From Prorocentrum cordatum (Eukaryota; Sar; Dinophyceae; Prorocentrales; Prorocentraceae), in the NCBI GenBank assembly GCA_963575745.1, contig CAUYUJ010014544.1, forward strand, positions 275,163 through 339,162: DNA of 64,000 bases, in the 5' to 3' direction. The position numbers and the translations under genes are program-made. The notes below the pieces were generated by a model. That model saw nothing but the letters and a program-made list of their open reading frames with translations, had not been told where the DNA came from and did no database searches. Below are positions 10,831 to 20,944 of this stretch, in pieces (within the stretch, counting starts at the first letter, position 1; each line of letters starts with the position of its first letter).

Positions 10831-12290
10831 GATGTCTGCGAGCACGGCCAACTTGCCAATCGGGGGGCATTCTCTAAGCTGATCGGAGTAGTGCGACCGA
10901 AGAACAGGCCACGTGTCCTCGCTGGGTTCCGGCTTCTGGCTCAACATGTTCTTCCGAGCGTAGAGGAGGCGAATCCACTCTTCGTCGCCCCCCCCCGCCC
11001 CCTCGACTCCACTATCATACGGGTGGGAAAACCGTCGAACGAGCACGCGGACTTGGGATCAAATCGCACCGACGCGCGTTGGAGGATGACCCTCGCGATT
11101 TTTCCTTCCGCGGAGGAATCGCTTCTCTCTGTCCGATAACAGGCCTCGTCTTGCCTCCTGATCTCAGCCAGGAGCAGATCGTCTCACCCATCGATGTCGG
11201 ATTCATCCAAATCAGATTCCTTCAAGCAAGAAGCCACACGCGATCGCAAAGTCTAAAGTAGAGGGTCTCCCGGGGTCTTTCAGCGTGATCGTGGGGGCGT
11301 TGACGTCAAGCGCCTACAGTGCGGGCGCGGCCACAAGAAACCCTCGCAAGAAACCCAACCCTGAAAACCCGCGCGCGAGGATCACCTGAGGGGAAACCCA
11401 GAGCACCCTGAACGCACCAGCTCCTTCAACGGCTGCGGGAAGTCACCGCGCAGCTCGCGGAGCGAAGAAACCCCAAATGCCCTGACGAAAGTCATATCGT
11501 TTCTTGATGCGCGCCGCCACTGTAATGATCCCGATACCACTTCAACGCTTCATCCGTCTCCCACGTCGCAGCGGCCACGGGTCGGCATGCGGCCCCTGGG
11601 ACGCTCGGCGAAAGCAGCGGCGTTGGGGATGTTTGGAAGGCGGATCTTCGCCCTCTCGCTTCTGCCCGAGGTTCTCAATCCTTCGCCGACCTGAGGGGCC
11701 AGCCCAACATCGCCATCCGCCAGGCGTCTAGCCTTCCATGGCGTGTCGCGGGGGGCAGGAGGAGGGGGAAATAACAGGCGGTAACGCGCGCGCTCCGCCA
11801 AGATTTGCCGCCCGGGGGCCCCGGGAGGGGAGAGGAAGGCGAGGGGGGAGGCGGAGGAGGAGGAGGAGGAGGAGGGCGCAAGGGGGGAGGAGGAGGGGAA
11901 GGAGGAGGAGAAGGAGGAGGAGGAGAAACAGGAGGACGAGGAGGAGGAACAGAAGGAGGAGAAGGAGGAGGACCACTGTAAATCCAAGAGTCATCAACGA
12001 TGTTGGAAGTGATCCTCCCTCCAAGCTCCCTCTTCATAGGCCCCTACAACGGTTCATTTCCATTGAGGGAACTGCATCGTTGGAAGACAACCGTTTGAAA
12101 ACCTTGAAACATGCCAGAAAATTGTTCTCGGGATTGCCACGCCTCAGATCGACCTGACTTGCGCGTCGTGACGATCTGGAACCATTCCAAAACGCCGTTT
12201 TTGGAGTTCAACACTGCGAATCAACATCACTGTTGCACATGCATAATCATGAATCTTTTCAAAACGCAATGTCTTGTACGCTGGTCATGG
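10831..12290. other. No gene recognised; contains a GGA-rich patch
   Basis: The intergenic region upstream of the kinase has no frame with a recognisable domain. A GGA-rich, imperfect purine tract occupies about 11845-11975. Confidence 0.55.
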
Positions 12291-12299
12291 GAACCCGTC

Positions 12300-12870
12300 A
12301 AACTCTTGCAAATGTTGAACACGAGCGTGCGCGGCGCTATGGCGACAACCGCATTTTGAAAAGGAACCGCCCTCAATCCGTAAAGCTCTTGCAACTTAAA
12401 AAACGAGTGCGCGCGGCGCTAAGGCGAAAACCACATGTTGAAAACGGCCCGCCCTCAATCCGTGAAGCTCGAAAACCACCCGCCCTCAATACGTGGAGCT
12501 CTTGTATTTTTTTCAAAAAAAAAAAAAAAAAAACGAATGCGCGCTGCGCTAAGGCGACAACCACATGTTGAAAACGACCCACCCTCAATCCGTGAAGCTC
12601 TGGCAAAAATTTAACAACGAATGTGCGCGGCGCTAGGGCAAGAACCGCATGTTGAAAACGGCCCACCCTCAATCCGTGAAGTTCGTACAACTGTTTAGAA
12701 CGAATGCGCGCGGCGCTAAGGCGAGAACCGCAGTTTGAAAACCACCCACCCTCCATATGTGAAGCTGTTGCCATGTTTTCAGCTTCGGAGTCATAAACGG
12801 TGAGGACGTCTCAGGCGAAACGCCAGGCCCGCCCTAAAAACTGGCCTCGGGGTGCGACACGGAGAAATTA
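12300..12870. repeat. ~84-bp tandem repeat, about five units
   Basis: GCGCGGCGCTAAGGCGA-type boxes begin near 12329, 12413, 12542, 12627 and 12710, a spacing of about 83-85 bp with one longer gap. Each is followed by ACATGTTGAAAACGGCCC and CCCTCAATCCGTGAAGCTC. A run of 19 A lies at 12515-12533. This is the inverted counterpart of 4882-5236. Confidence 0.85.
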
Positions 12871-12885
12871 CGTACAAGGGAAAAG

Positions 12886-12950
12886 AATGGAGGAGGAGGA
12901 GGAGGATGAAGAGGAGGAAGAAGAGAGAGAGGAGGAAGAGGAGGCTCGTT
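12886..12950. repeat. (GGA)n tract at the 3' end of the decayed LINE
   Basis: An imperfect GGA/GAA tract directly abuts the C-terminal end of the RT-like frame of the minus-strand LINE relic. Confidence 0.9.
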
Positions 12951-14600
12951 GCTCAGGGGGCCCGCCCAGGGGCCAGGGATGAAATCCCACCGCGTAGGTG
13001 GTCTGGGGAGGCTTCTCTTCCAACTCCCGAAGCCCAGCGCTTCCCAGCCCTGCTCCAGCGCTTGCGCGAACTCTGGGTCCGTGGCCAGCCAGCCCGCCTT
13101 GCCCCAGTTGATCTTGAGGCGCCCAGCCTGCAAGCCGACGAACAGGTCGCGGGCGGCTTGCGAGAGCTGGTCGCCGACAAGGCGAGTCGTGCCCACCGCC
13201 TGGAGGCAGTCGTCCACCAGGCTCTGGGCCCGCACCAGCGGGTAGCGCAGGACTATGTTGCGCAGGAGGGTGTACCTCAGCAGATTGCCCACGCCCGCTG
13301 CGCAGTAACACCCAGCCGCCGTAGCGCCGCTGGCCTCCGCCAGGGGCCCTACCCCTGTGCCCAGGAGGGCCCTCCTGGGCTGGTGGGAGTTGGTGCGCGG
13401 CGCCCTCAGGAGGATCATCGGAAACTTCGTCTCCGCAGCCTGCTCGGGCAGCTCTTCGCGACTTCGCGACGGATGAGCTCGTAGTACACCGTGAGGCCAT
13501 CCCCGTCTTCTTCGCGAAGCTGGTCATCATAGCGTGCACGAAGCTCGCCTTCTCGCGCGCGCGTCCTGCAGCCCCCCAGTGGAACGACTCGTCGACCCTG
13601 CGCTCCTAGGCTGCTGCGATAGGTTGTCTCAACTTGGACCACACTCTTATCCAGGTGCTGGCCAAGAGGTCGGGCCTGACTCCCCCTGGCGAGTGTTCGG
13701 GCAGGAACGCGACTAGGAGTAGCCTCAGCGGCCCGCGCCTTGGGTCGAGCTCCCAGCTGTGGACAGTGCCCAGGACAGCCTAGCGGCACAGCACAGGGCC
13801 CATCTGAGTTGGCGCGGGAGCATTCTGTCCCAGCCTAAGCCAGTGGCCTCGACGCAGGGCGCCCAGCTCGTCTAAGGTGATCGACGGAAAGCTGGCCCAG
13901 TCCCCTCGCCCGCGCCGCGCCCGCGCCAGGGGGCCCTCGTCCTTGGCGCGGTCCGTGGACCCACGGGGCCTCCCACTACCGCGTGAGGAAGGCCATGGCC
14001 GCGTCGCCAGCAAACGGCAGGCCCTCGCATGTATCCTCGCCGTCGTGCTCGATCAGCGCGGGTGGGATCGGGTTGCGTTCTTCGATGAAGCGGTGGGCCC
14101 GCTGCCCCCCACCTTGCGCGCCGCCTCCAATGCCCGCGCGCGCCGCTCCGCCGAGCGACGCCGGCGGCCCCCGGCACGCATCCCGCAGGCGTCGTCGGTG
14201 ATGCCCACGAGCAGCGCGTGGTAAGCGTGCAGTTCCATCGAAGCAATGGCACTGTGGTCCCAGGTCGCCTTCCTGTGGGCAAGCCACCTCGCTGAAATCG
14301 AAGGACCTCCTCGCCCGCGCCTGCCCGCCGAATCGGGAGTGCCAGTTCCATCCGCGCTCGTTCTCGTGGGCGCGCGCGAGGGCGGCCCCCTGCTGGCCGC
14401 CGCGAAGCTCGCCCACGGCCTGTGATCCTTGCTCGCGGTCGCCTTCAGGGTCAGGTCCCACGCGCGGGCCAAAGGCTCCTTGACCACCTGGAGGCCGCCC
14501 TCTGGGAACGCCAGTCCAGCCGGCGCAGCCTGCCCAGGTCGTCCTCCGCCATGAACCAGAACTCCGAGGCCCTAGCCAGGTCCCCTGGGCCAACCCCGAT
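12951..14600 (-). pseudogene. Decayed non-LTR retrotransposon ORF2 (RT core)
   Basis: The RT palm is recognisable although frames are broken. The 13418-12951 frame contains the motif B region (ATAAGCYCAAGVGNLLRYTL), motif C (SLVDD) and the following helix (RLKINWGKAGWLATD). The frame upstream (13789-13415) contains a motif A-like DGLTVYYELIRREVA. Near 14100 another frame has GGGQRAHRFIEERNPIPPAL, the linker that precedes RT in the better preserved LINE of this window (SAGPAHRLLKPPLDPLAAEK). Thumb, zinc-binding and RNase H parts are absent, and the RT ends at the (GGA)n tract. No endonuclease motif could be found upstream. Confidence 0.65.
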
Positions 14601-16920
14601 CAGCCAAGGCCAGCTGCTCCCGTTGGGGCGCCTCCCGGGTAGGCGGCGGCAGGCCCTTCGGGCACCTGCTGGGGTAGAGCGCCCTGGTGATGGTGGCCCG
14701 CATGTGCGCCCCCCTGAGCGCGATAGTGGTCGGCGAATGCGGGCTGGTCGGGGCATCGCCGAGGGCCTTAACTGCCTCGACTCGGTGGGCAAGCACTGCG
14801 GCCACGCTGCCAAACTCATGCTCCTTCTTGCCACATGTGTAGAGCCACGGTCTCGCCGCCGCTGCCCCTACTGCCGAGAGCGCTGCCGGCCCGCCCGGGC
14901 GGTCGAGCGGCCCTGGCCCTGCCCCCACTGCCAGCGCGCCGAAGAGGTCGGGGCCCGACCGCCGCGCCCGCCTAGCTGCAGCGCTCAGGCGCTGACTCGA
15001 CTTGGCGCGGGCCCCCTGAGCGCACGCCGCGCCATGCACCTGCTGCTTGTCATTGCTCCGCTCCAGGGAGGCTTGGCCGCCGGCCAAGGCGCTGGCATTG
15101 ACTGAGACCAGCGCGAGCTCCTCTGGCGCCCCCTGCTGGTCTCGGGCATCCTGACGTGCGTCTGGGCCTCAGCCCCCGCGGCGCTCCCACCTGGCGGTCC
15201 TGCGCGAGCTGGCTTGGTCGTAGGAATCACTCCGTCTGATGCCTCAGCGCTCGCCCTGGCCGAGGGAGCCGCGTCCGCTGCCGCGCGTCCGCCTCCGCAA
15301 TGGCCTCCCACATGAGGCGCTGGCGGCCCTCGCCCTCCAGCCGATCCGCCCTGGCGGTTGAGCTCCAGCCCGCTCTGCGCCGTCTCGGCGGGCGCCTTCG
15401 CCGCTCGGGCGCGAGCGTGGCTGCAGTTGCCCTGCCCCGGCAAATCAGCCTTCTCAAGGGGGCCTCGAGGTCGGCCCTGCAGCGCCGCCCGTTGGCAGCG
15501 ACGCCAATGAGAACGGCCTGCCTGGCCCATTGGGCTGCGCGCCGAAGTTCCAAGGGCGCGCGCGCTGGCCCGAGTTCTGCCCCTGCCCTCTCCACTGCCC
15601 CCCCCCCCCCCCCTCGCGCCGCAGCCCCCCTCGGTGGCCGGGGCGGGGGCCGAGGTTCTGCCGAGGGTGGCCCTTCGCAGTCCAAGTTCGGAGCGATGCG
15701 CTGCGAGCTGGCTGCGGCCCCTCGCCGCTCGCGGGCTCTGCGCCGAGGAAGCTCTCGACGACGCCACTCCAGTCAGCTCCGTGGCCCCCAGGCAGCTGCT
15801 CCAGGTTCGCGGTGGTTACCCCGCCGCGGTGACCTGGGGCTGCCGCTGAGTTGCATGGGGCCCAGGCCATGCTTCTCCGTGAGGCTGTCAGACTTGCTGA
15901 TTCTTCGCCGACTTGACGAAGCCTGCCGCGAGCCGCTCGAGGCTGGCCAGGCCCTCGGTCTCGCCGAGGTCGAAGGCGGGCCTTGCCCCTGAGAGCTGCT
16001 CGACGGCTGCCGCCGCGGCGTCGACGAGCTCCTCGTCGATCTCGATGTCACCTGCGTCGGCCGGGACATCGGCTCCGCGGCTGCCGCCGGGCTGGCCAGC
16101 CACGGGATGGTCAGGGCCACCGGGCGCGGGTGCCTGGGCAGCAGCCTTGGCAGCCGTCACGCGCCCCTCTTCGGCCTCCTGCTGCTTGGCGACCTCGGCT
16201 GCCTCCTTGGCGGCCGTGTCGGGGAGTTCCTGGACACCTTGGAGGCCGGGGCGCTTGGCGAGGCCGCCCAGCATCTGCGCGGCGAAGGCCAAATTGTCCG
16301 CCGTCCACTCGGCACCCTCTGTGGGCACCATCGCCTCCGTGTACTCTCCGCGTGCTTAGCCTCGTGCCCGCGGAGCTGGCGCGGCTCCTCGTCGTGCGCA
16401 GCTTGGGCTGCCGGCAGCCCCTTGGCCCTCTCGGCCAGCCTGCTTGGCCTTGTCCGCCTTCCCTTGCAAGATCTGGGGCAGCGGCCGCGTGGCGAGGTCG
16501 ACCTTCTCAGGCGGCTGCGGCTCCAGGGCCCCCCGCTGCTGCGGCGCGAGGCCGTGCCCCCCTTGCTTCGCGCGCGTCTCGTTGAAAGCCTTGACCAGCT
16601 CAACAAGGGACGTCTTCGCGGACTGCGGCGGAGGCTGCTTGAAGTGAGCCCGCCAGTCCTTGCCTTCGCCCCAGAGCGACGGGCTGACAACACTCGACTT
16701 GCCACTCTCGCCGCCGCCTCCGCTCTTGGGGTCCTGGCCGCCCCCCTTGCCATGGCCGCGCCTCCGCGGGGGTTGGCCGCCGTCGTGCCGCTGGATGGCC
16801 GCGAGTATCTATGGCGGCGCCTTCGCTCCACAAGCTCAGCAGGCGTCGCTTGGGCATCCTCCACATCGACCAGGGCACCTCCACTGCCGACGGCGCTTCC
16901 CGGGCGCGCCATCGGCTGAT
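14601..16920 (-). other. GC-rich region, possibly LINE ORF1 or endonuclease remnant
   Basis: Very GC-rich DNA is open in many frames by composition alone. One minus-strand frame (15888-16331) encodes an acidic, helical, Ala-rich segment (DAGDIEIDEELVDAAAAAVE) reminiscent in character of the ORF1 of the intact LINE. Position upstream of the RT relic makes an ORF1/EN remnant plausible, but no catalytic or zinc motif was identified. A short C-run sits at about 15600-15612. Confidence 0.3.
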
Positions 16921-17068
16921 GCCGCGGGCCAGGCGCAGTCGCCGTGGTTGCCGTCTCTCTCAGTGGCTCGCGCTAACGGGCCGGTTCGAAGAATCGCCAG
17001 CGCAATCACGAACATCCAACGCGCTCGCGCTGAAACGGCTTGGGGGGAGGAGGGGGGGGGAGGGAGGC

Positions 17069-18144
17069 GAGCTAGGTGCGCTCGCGTCATATCTGACATC
17101 CCACCCTCCCTCCCATCCCTTACCATGGCGCAGATCCCCTCTCTACAGGCTCAGTCGGATGTCGAGCAGGGCAATGAACCCGAAAGGGTACGCGATGCAT
17201 TGTCGAGCGCGGCACGGCATGGCGTAGAAGAACACCGCAAAGCGTAGTATCAACCTCGCATTGCATTGCATGCCGTGGCATGGCACGGGAAATGACGCCA
17301 ACGCTGCAGCGGGAGCACGACTCGAAACGAGCGGAAGCGCGGGAATGAGGCCAACGCTGCAGCGGGGGCGCGATTCGGAACGAGCGGAAGCACGGAAATG
17401 AGGCCAGCGCTGCAGCGGGAGCACGATTCGGAACGAGCGGGGCCCGAAAACGAAGCCGGCGCCTCAGCGAGAACAGCATTTTGTAAACAAGTGCAAGCGA
17501 AAACCCAACTCCGGGGAAACCTGCGTGTAAAAAAACAATTCGCGGGGGGGGGGGGGTCGGCCACTTTCAAACCGTCATCAGGGGAAGAGGGAGAGTAGTA
17601 TTCATACCGAGCTAGGTGCGCTCGCGTCATATCTGACATCCTACCTCTCCCTCCCATCCCTTACCATGGCGCAGATCCCCTCTCTACTCGCTCAGTCGGA
17701 TGTCGAGCAGGGCAATGATCCCGAAAGGGTGCGCGATGCATTGTCGAGCACGGCATGGTTTGGTGTAGAAGAGCACCGCGTTGCGTAGTATCAACCTGGC
17801 ATTGCATTGTATGCCGTGGCATGGCACGGGATATGACGCCAGCGCTGCAGCGGGAGCACGAGTCGAAACGAACGGAAGCGCGGGAATGAGGCCAACGCTG
17901 CAGCGGGAGCACGATCCGGAACGAGCGGAAGCACGAAAATGAAGCCAGCGCTGCAGCGGGAGCACGATTCGGAACGAGCGGGGCCCGAAAATGAGGCCGG
18001 CGCCCCAGCGAGAGCAGCATTTTGGAAACAAATGCGCGCGAAAACCCAACTCCGGGGAAACCTGTGTGTAAAAAAACAATACGCGGGGGGGGGGGTCGGC
18101 CACTTTCAAACCGTCATCAGGGGAAGAGGGAGAGTAGTATTCAT
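17069..18144. repeat. Tandem duplication of a ~537-bp segment
   Basis: Copy 1 (17069-17605) and copy 2 (17609-18144) both begin GAGCTAGGTGCGCTCGCGTC and end GGGAAGAGGGAGAGTAGTAT plus TCAT, an offset of about 540 bp. Inside each are three or four ~58-bp subrepeats (GCTGCAGCGGGAGCACGA) and a G-run. No coding frame is conserved between the copies. Confidence 0.9.
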
Positions 18145-18176
18145 TTTGAGCAATTGTGGAGGAGCAGGAGGAAGGG

Positions 18177-18213
18177 GGGAGGAGGAGGAGGAGGAGGAAG
18201 AGGAGGAGGAGGA
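18177..18213. repeat. (GGA)n tract flanking YR element A (3' side)
   Basis: GGA/GAA triplets immediately outside repeat B2 of element A. The other end of the element also meets (GGA)n, at 24893. Confidence 0.95.
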
Positions 18214-18220
18214 AGACAAG

Positions 18221-18308
18221 TGCCGGTCCTTTTTCTTAGGCCAGAGTGAAGGTTGTACGATTGAGCGGCTTCCAGCTTGCAAGCGACCAGAGGAGCCACG
18301 CTCCGCCC
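18221..18308 (-). repeat. Split direct repeat B2 of element A
   Basis: 88 bp, begins TGCCGGTCCT on the plus strand. It matches 18495-18582 with two mismatches. It is the outermost 3' repeat of the element. Confidence 0.92.
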
Positions 18309-18372
18309 TTTCATTGAGAATTAGATGCAAGAAAGGCTATAGAAAAGAGAGAGGCAGGAAGGGAAAGGGAGG

Positions 18373-18493
18373 TAAAAGGCTTGGGCCAGCACGGCGGCGG
18401 ACAGAAGCACAGCACACAAGTGGGCTCCTCTCTGTGTCCTGCCGTGCAGCGGTCGAGACTGTTGGACAGGCAATCGCGTTCGCAGAGCTAGAC
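18373..18493 (-). repeat. Split direct repeat A2 of element A
   Basis: About 121 bp starting TAAAAGGCTTGGGCCAGCAC on the plus strand. It matches A1 at 24770-24890 with roughly nine substitutions and no obvious indel. Confidence 0.92.
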
Positions 18494-18494
18494 A

Positions 18495-18582
18495 TGCCGG
18501 TCCTGTTTCTTAAGCCAGAGTGAAGGTTGTACGATTGAGCGGCTTCCAGCTTGCAAGCGACCAGAGGAGCCACGCTCCGCCC
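18495..18582 (-). repeat. Split direct repeat B1 of element A
   Basis: 88-bp internal copy of B, about 30 bp beyond the end of the methyltransferase-like frame and abutting A2. Confidence 0.92.
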
Positions 18583-18614
18583 GATCCCATACTGTGCCCT
18601 GGAGGCCGCATGCT

Positions 18615-19380
18615 TCAACAATCAGCCAGGCGACGCAGGCGCAGTTCTCGAAGCTTTTCGACGCTCAGCACGAGCCAGCGGGCAATCTGAGTACACAGCC
18701 TGCTGGGGCATTCTTCGGCGATGCGGCTTCGCCGCGCGCCTTTTGGGCCAGGCCCTTGCAAAATGAGGCGCGGCCGGCCTGTCGCGGAGCACGCGCCGCG
18801 GGCACTCTGACAGCGGGCGCGCAGCTGCGTGGGGGGCACTGCGCAGTTCCAGGACCGTAGTCTAGTTGGCTTTCTCCAGGCTGTCCCGAATTGACACATA
18901 TCAAAGATGGCATCTCGGCAGCGAGGGTGTGCTGAAAGCTGCCGCATGACAGGTTCTTGCCAGGCGTAGCTACTGAGCGGGTTCTCACACACGATCGGCA
19001 CACCGTGATGCACGCACGCGCGGATGACCATCTGAGTGACAGTGAGGGTTGCGTTTCCTACTAACAAACGCTGCAGAGGCTCGCCCTCGAGATGAGGATG
19101 GCCATATGTTACTGGGATTGCGATAATAATTGTGCGAGGTTTGCGATCAGGTCGAGCACGGAAAAGCGGCGGCGGCAGCGGGCACATGGCGACTGGCGAT
19201 CCATCCCACTATGGTATGTCCGACCACCTTCGAGGACAGATCGAAAAACTCTGAGTGCTTGAGATCCATCTCGAGGCAAACGCCGTGCAGGCGCCTGATG
19301 GCGCGGGCGACGCCGCCCGCGCCCGAGAAAAGACCTAGATAGCACGAGGCCTGATCGCCCGGCTCCTGGCGCAACGACTC
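18615..19380 (-). pseudogene. Element A methyltransferase-like domain, frameshifted
   Basis: This is the homologue of the methyltransferase-like domain of element B. The N-terminal part (LGLFSGAGGVARAIRR, an AdoMet-binding motif I, then CLEMDLK) is in the RT frame and ends at 19147. The rest continues in another frame from about 19187: IVCENPLSSYAW (motif VI-like ENP), then DMCQFGTAWRKPTRLRSW. The catalytic Pro-Cys seen in element B (ATPCQS) is not present here; the aligned stretch reads AIPVTYGHPH. This copy therefore looks catalytically dead as well as frameshifted. Confidence 0.65.
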
Positions 19381-19463
19381 GCTCAAACCTGATCGGATCG
19401 CAGGTGCTGTCAGCGGCCTGCCCCGCGCGAGCGTGCCGCCCAGCCGCTGCGCGCGGCCGGCCT

Positions 19464-20942
19464 TCAGCGCCCCGTTGCGGCCAGGTCGCATGGCGGCAGC
19501 AGCGCCACCCGCCCGTTCAGGAGCGCCGCGGCTTGCGCCTCCGCTGCCTCCCCGTACGCTCTCGCGCGCGGGGGCGCCTTCCCGAGCTCCGCGAGGTACC
19601 GAGTGTGCTTCTTGTACCTCAGCGTGCTCTCGGGGCGCGCGTGCCGCAAGCGCTCCTGGATCTCGGCGAGGGGCCGCCTCTGGCACAGCGCGTCGTCGCT
19701 CTCTGCCCCGTGCCTCACCTGGTAGGGGTGCAAGGGCGGCCGACCGATCATGGCGGCCGCCCGCTTGAAGCCCGCCCTGAACTCTGCGGCTGTGAACGCC
19801 CACAAGCCACCGCTGTCTCCAGCTGCCCTTTTGAGCCGCCAGAGCTGGGACTCGATGCCCCTCGTGAAGACCCCGTCGAGCAGCAGCCCCTCGTCCTTGT
19901 GCCCCTCCTTGCTCCGGCCGTCGGCCTCGGCGGGGCACAACAGCAGGCCCCACTGTTGAACTCATGAGCCTGGCGGGGGCGGGATGAGCGACCGCCCCTG
20001 CAGGCTCGCGATGTCGCTCGGCAGCCGCAGCCCTCCGTCCCACGCGATCGCCAGGCTGATCCCGAAGTCCAAGCCCATCGCGACGACCCCGGCCCCCAGC
20101 AGCGCAGCAAACTCCGGCCGCGGCAGCGGCGTCCTGGCCTGCCCAGGCGCCAGGCGGCGGAAGCCCTGGAGGGCAGCGCGGGCCCGCGCAAGGTCCTGCT
20201 CGCCGCCGCGCCTGAACTTCGGCTCCACGAACGCCAGGCCCGACAGCAGCTTGTCGCCCCTCTCGTGGTTGTAGCCGTCGAAGTACAGGCAGTCCAGGTA
20301 CTCCACGAGCGTCTCGTCGAGCGCCGCCCTCGAGCTCACGTCCTTCCGCTGCTCCAGGCACCGCGCCCTGAACGCCCCCACCTCGCGGCCCAGCGTGTCG
20401 CGGCTCTTGTCCGTCACACGCCTGCTCTCCAGGAAGCTCAGCGCGAGGTTGCTGCCAGGCAGCCTGGCCGGCGCTGCGAGCGCCGCGGCAGCGCGGCGGC
20501 GGGTCGCCCGGCGGCTGATCCGCTCGGCCACCCTCGCCTGCGGCGCCGTCAGCTGCCCGCCCAGCGCCGGCAAGGGCTCCCGCATCAGGCGCCGGCCCGC
20601 CGCTCTCGGGGTCGTGGGGGTAGTCGGCCTCGCGACCGTCGGAGCCCGCGTCCGAACTCGAACTGCTTTCGTCCTCTGAAGACGGCCAGCCTCCCCAGGC
20701 TGCGAACTCACGGGTGCTAGGCTGCCCGCCCAGCGCGTCGCCGCCGGCTGCCGCTTCAGCATGCAGGCGCGCCGCGCCACCGGGCAGCGGGTCGTCCAGG
20801 AGGGCGTCTCCCAGGCCCGCCAAGCCCACGCGCGGTCGCCCCGGCCCGCCGAGCTCGCCGCACAGGAGCGCCTCGTCCACCGCCGCGGCCAGCGCAGCAG
20901 GCGCATCGGCCCGCGGCGCCGCCGCGGGGTCGAAGCAGGCAC
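19464..20942 (-). pseudogene. Element A tyrosine recombinase, one internal TGA
   Basis: The integrase-type recombinase would insert the element without a DDE transposase. Seen: first Arg in GGLRLPSD, Lys in SKEGHKDEG, the H-x-x-R box in LHPYQVRHG, and the final RHARPESTLRY with the Tyr nucleophile. A single TGA (19964-19962) interrupts the frame between the first Arg and the Lys. The frame is +1 relative to the RT-RNase H frame and starts at the end of the RNase H region, the same arrangement as in element B. A 1026-residue frame that stays open across this region is non-coding here. Confidence 0.78.
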
Positions 20943-20944
20943 TG

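Noticed and set aside
17069-18144. LTR pair of a retrotransposon
   Set aside because: The copies are adjacent (about 3 bp apart) with nothing between them, so a tandem duplication is more likely than LTRs.
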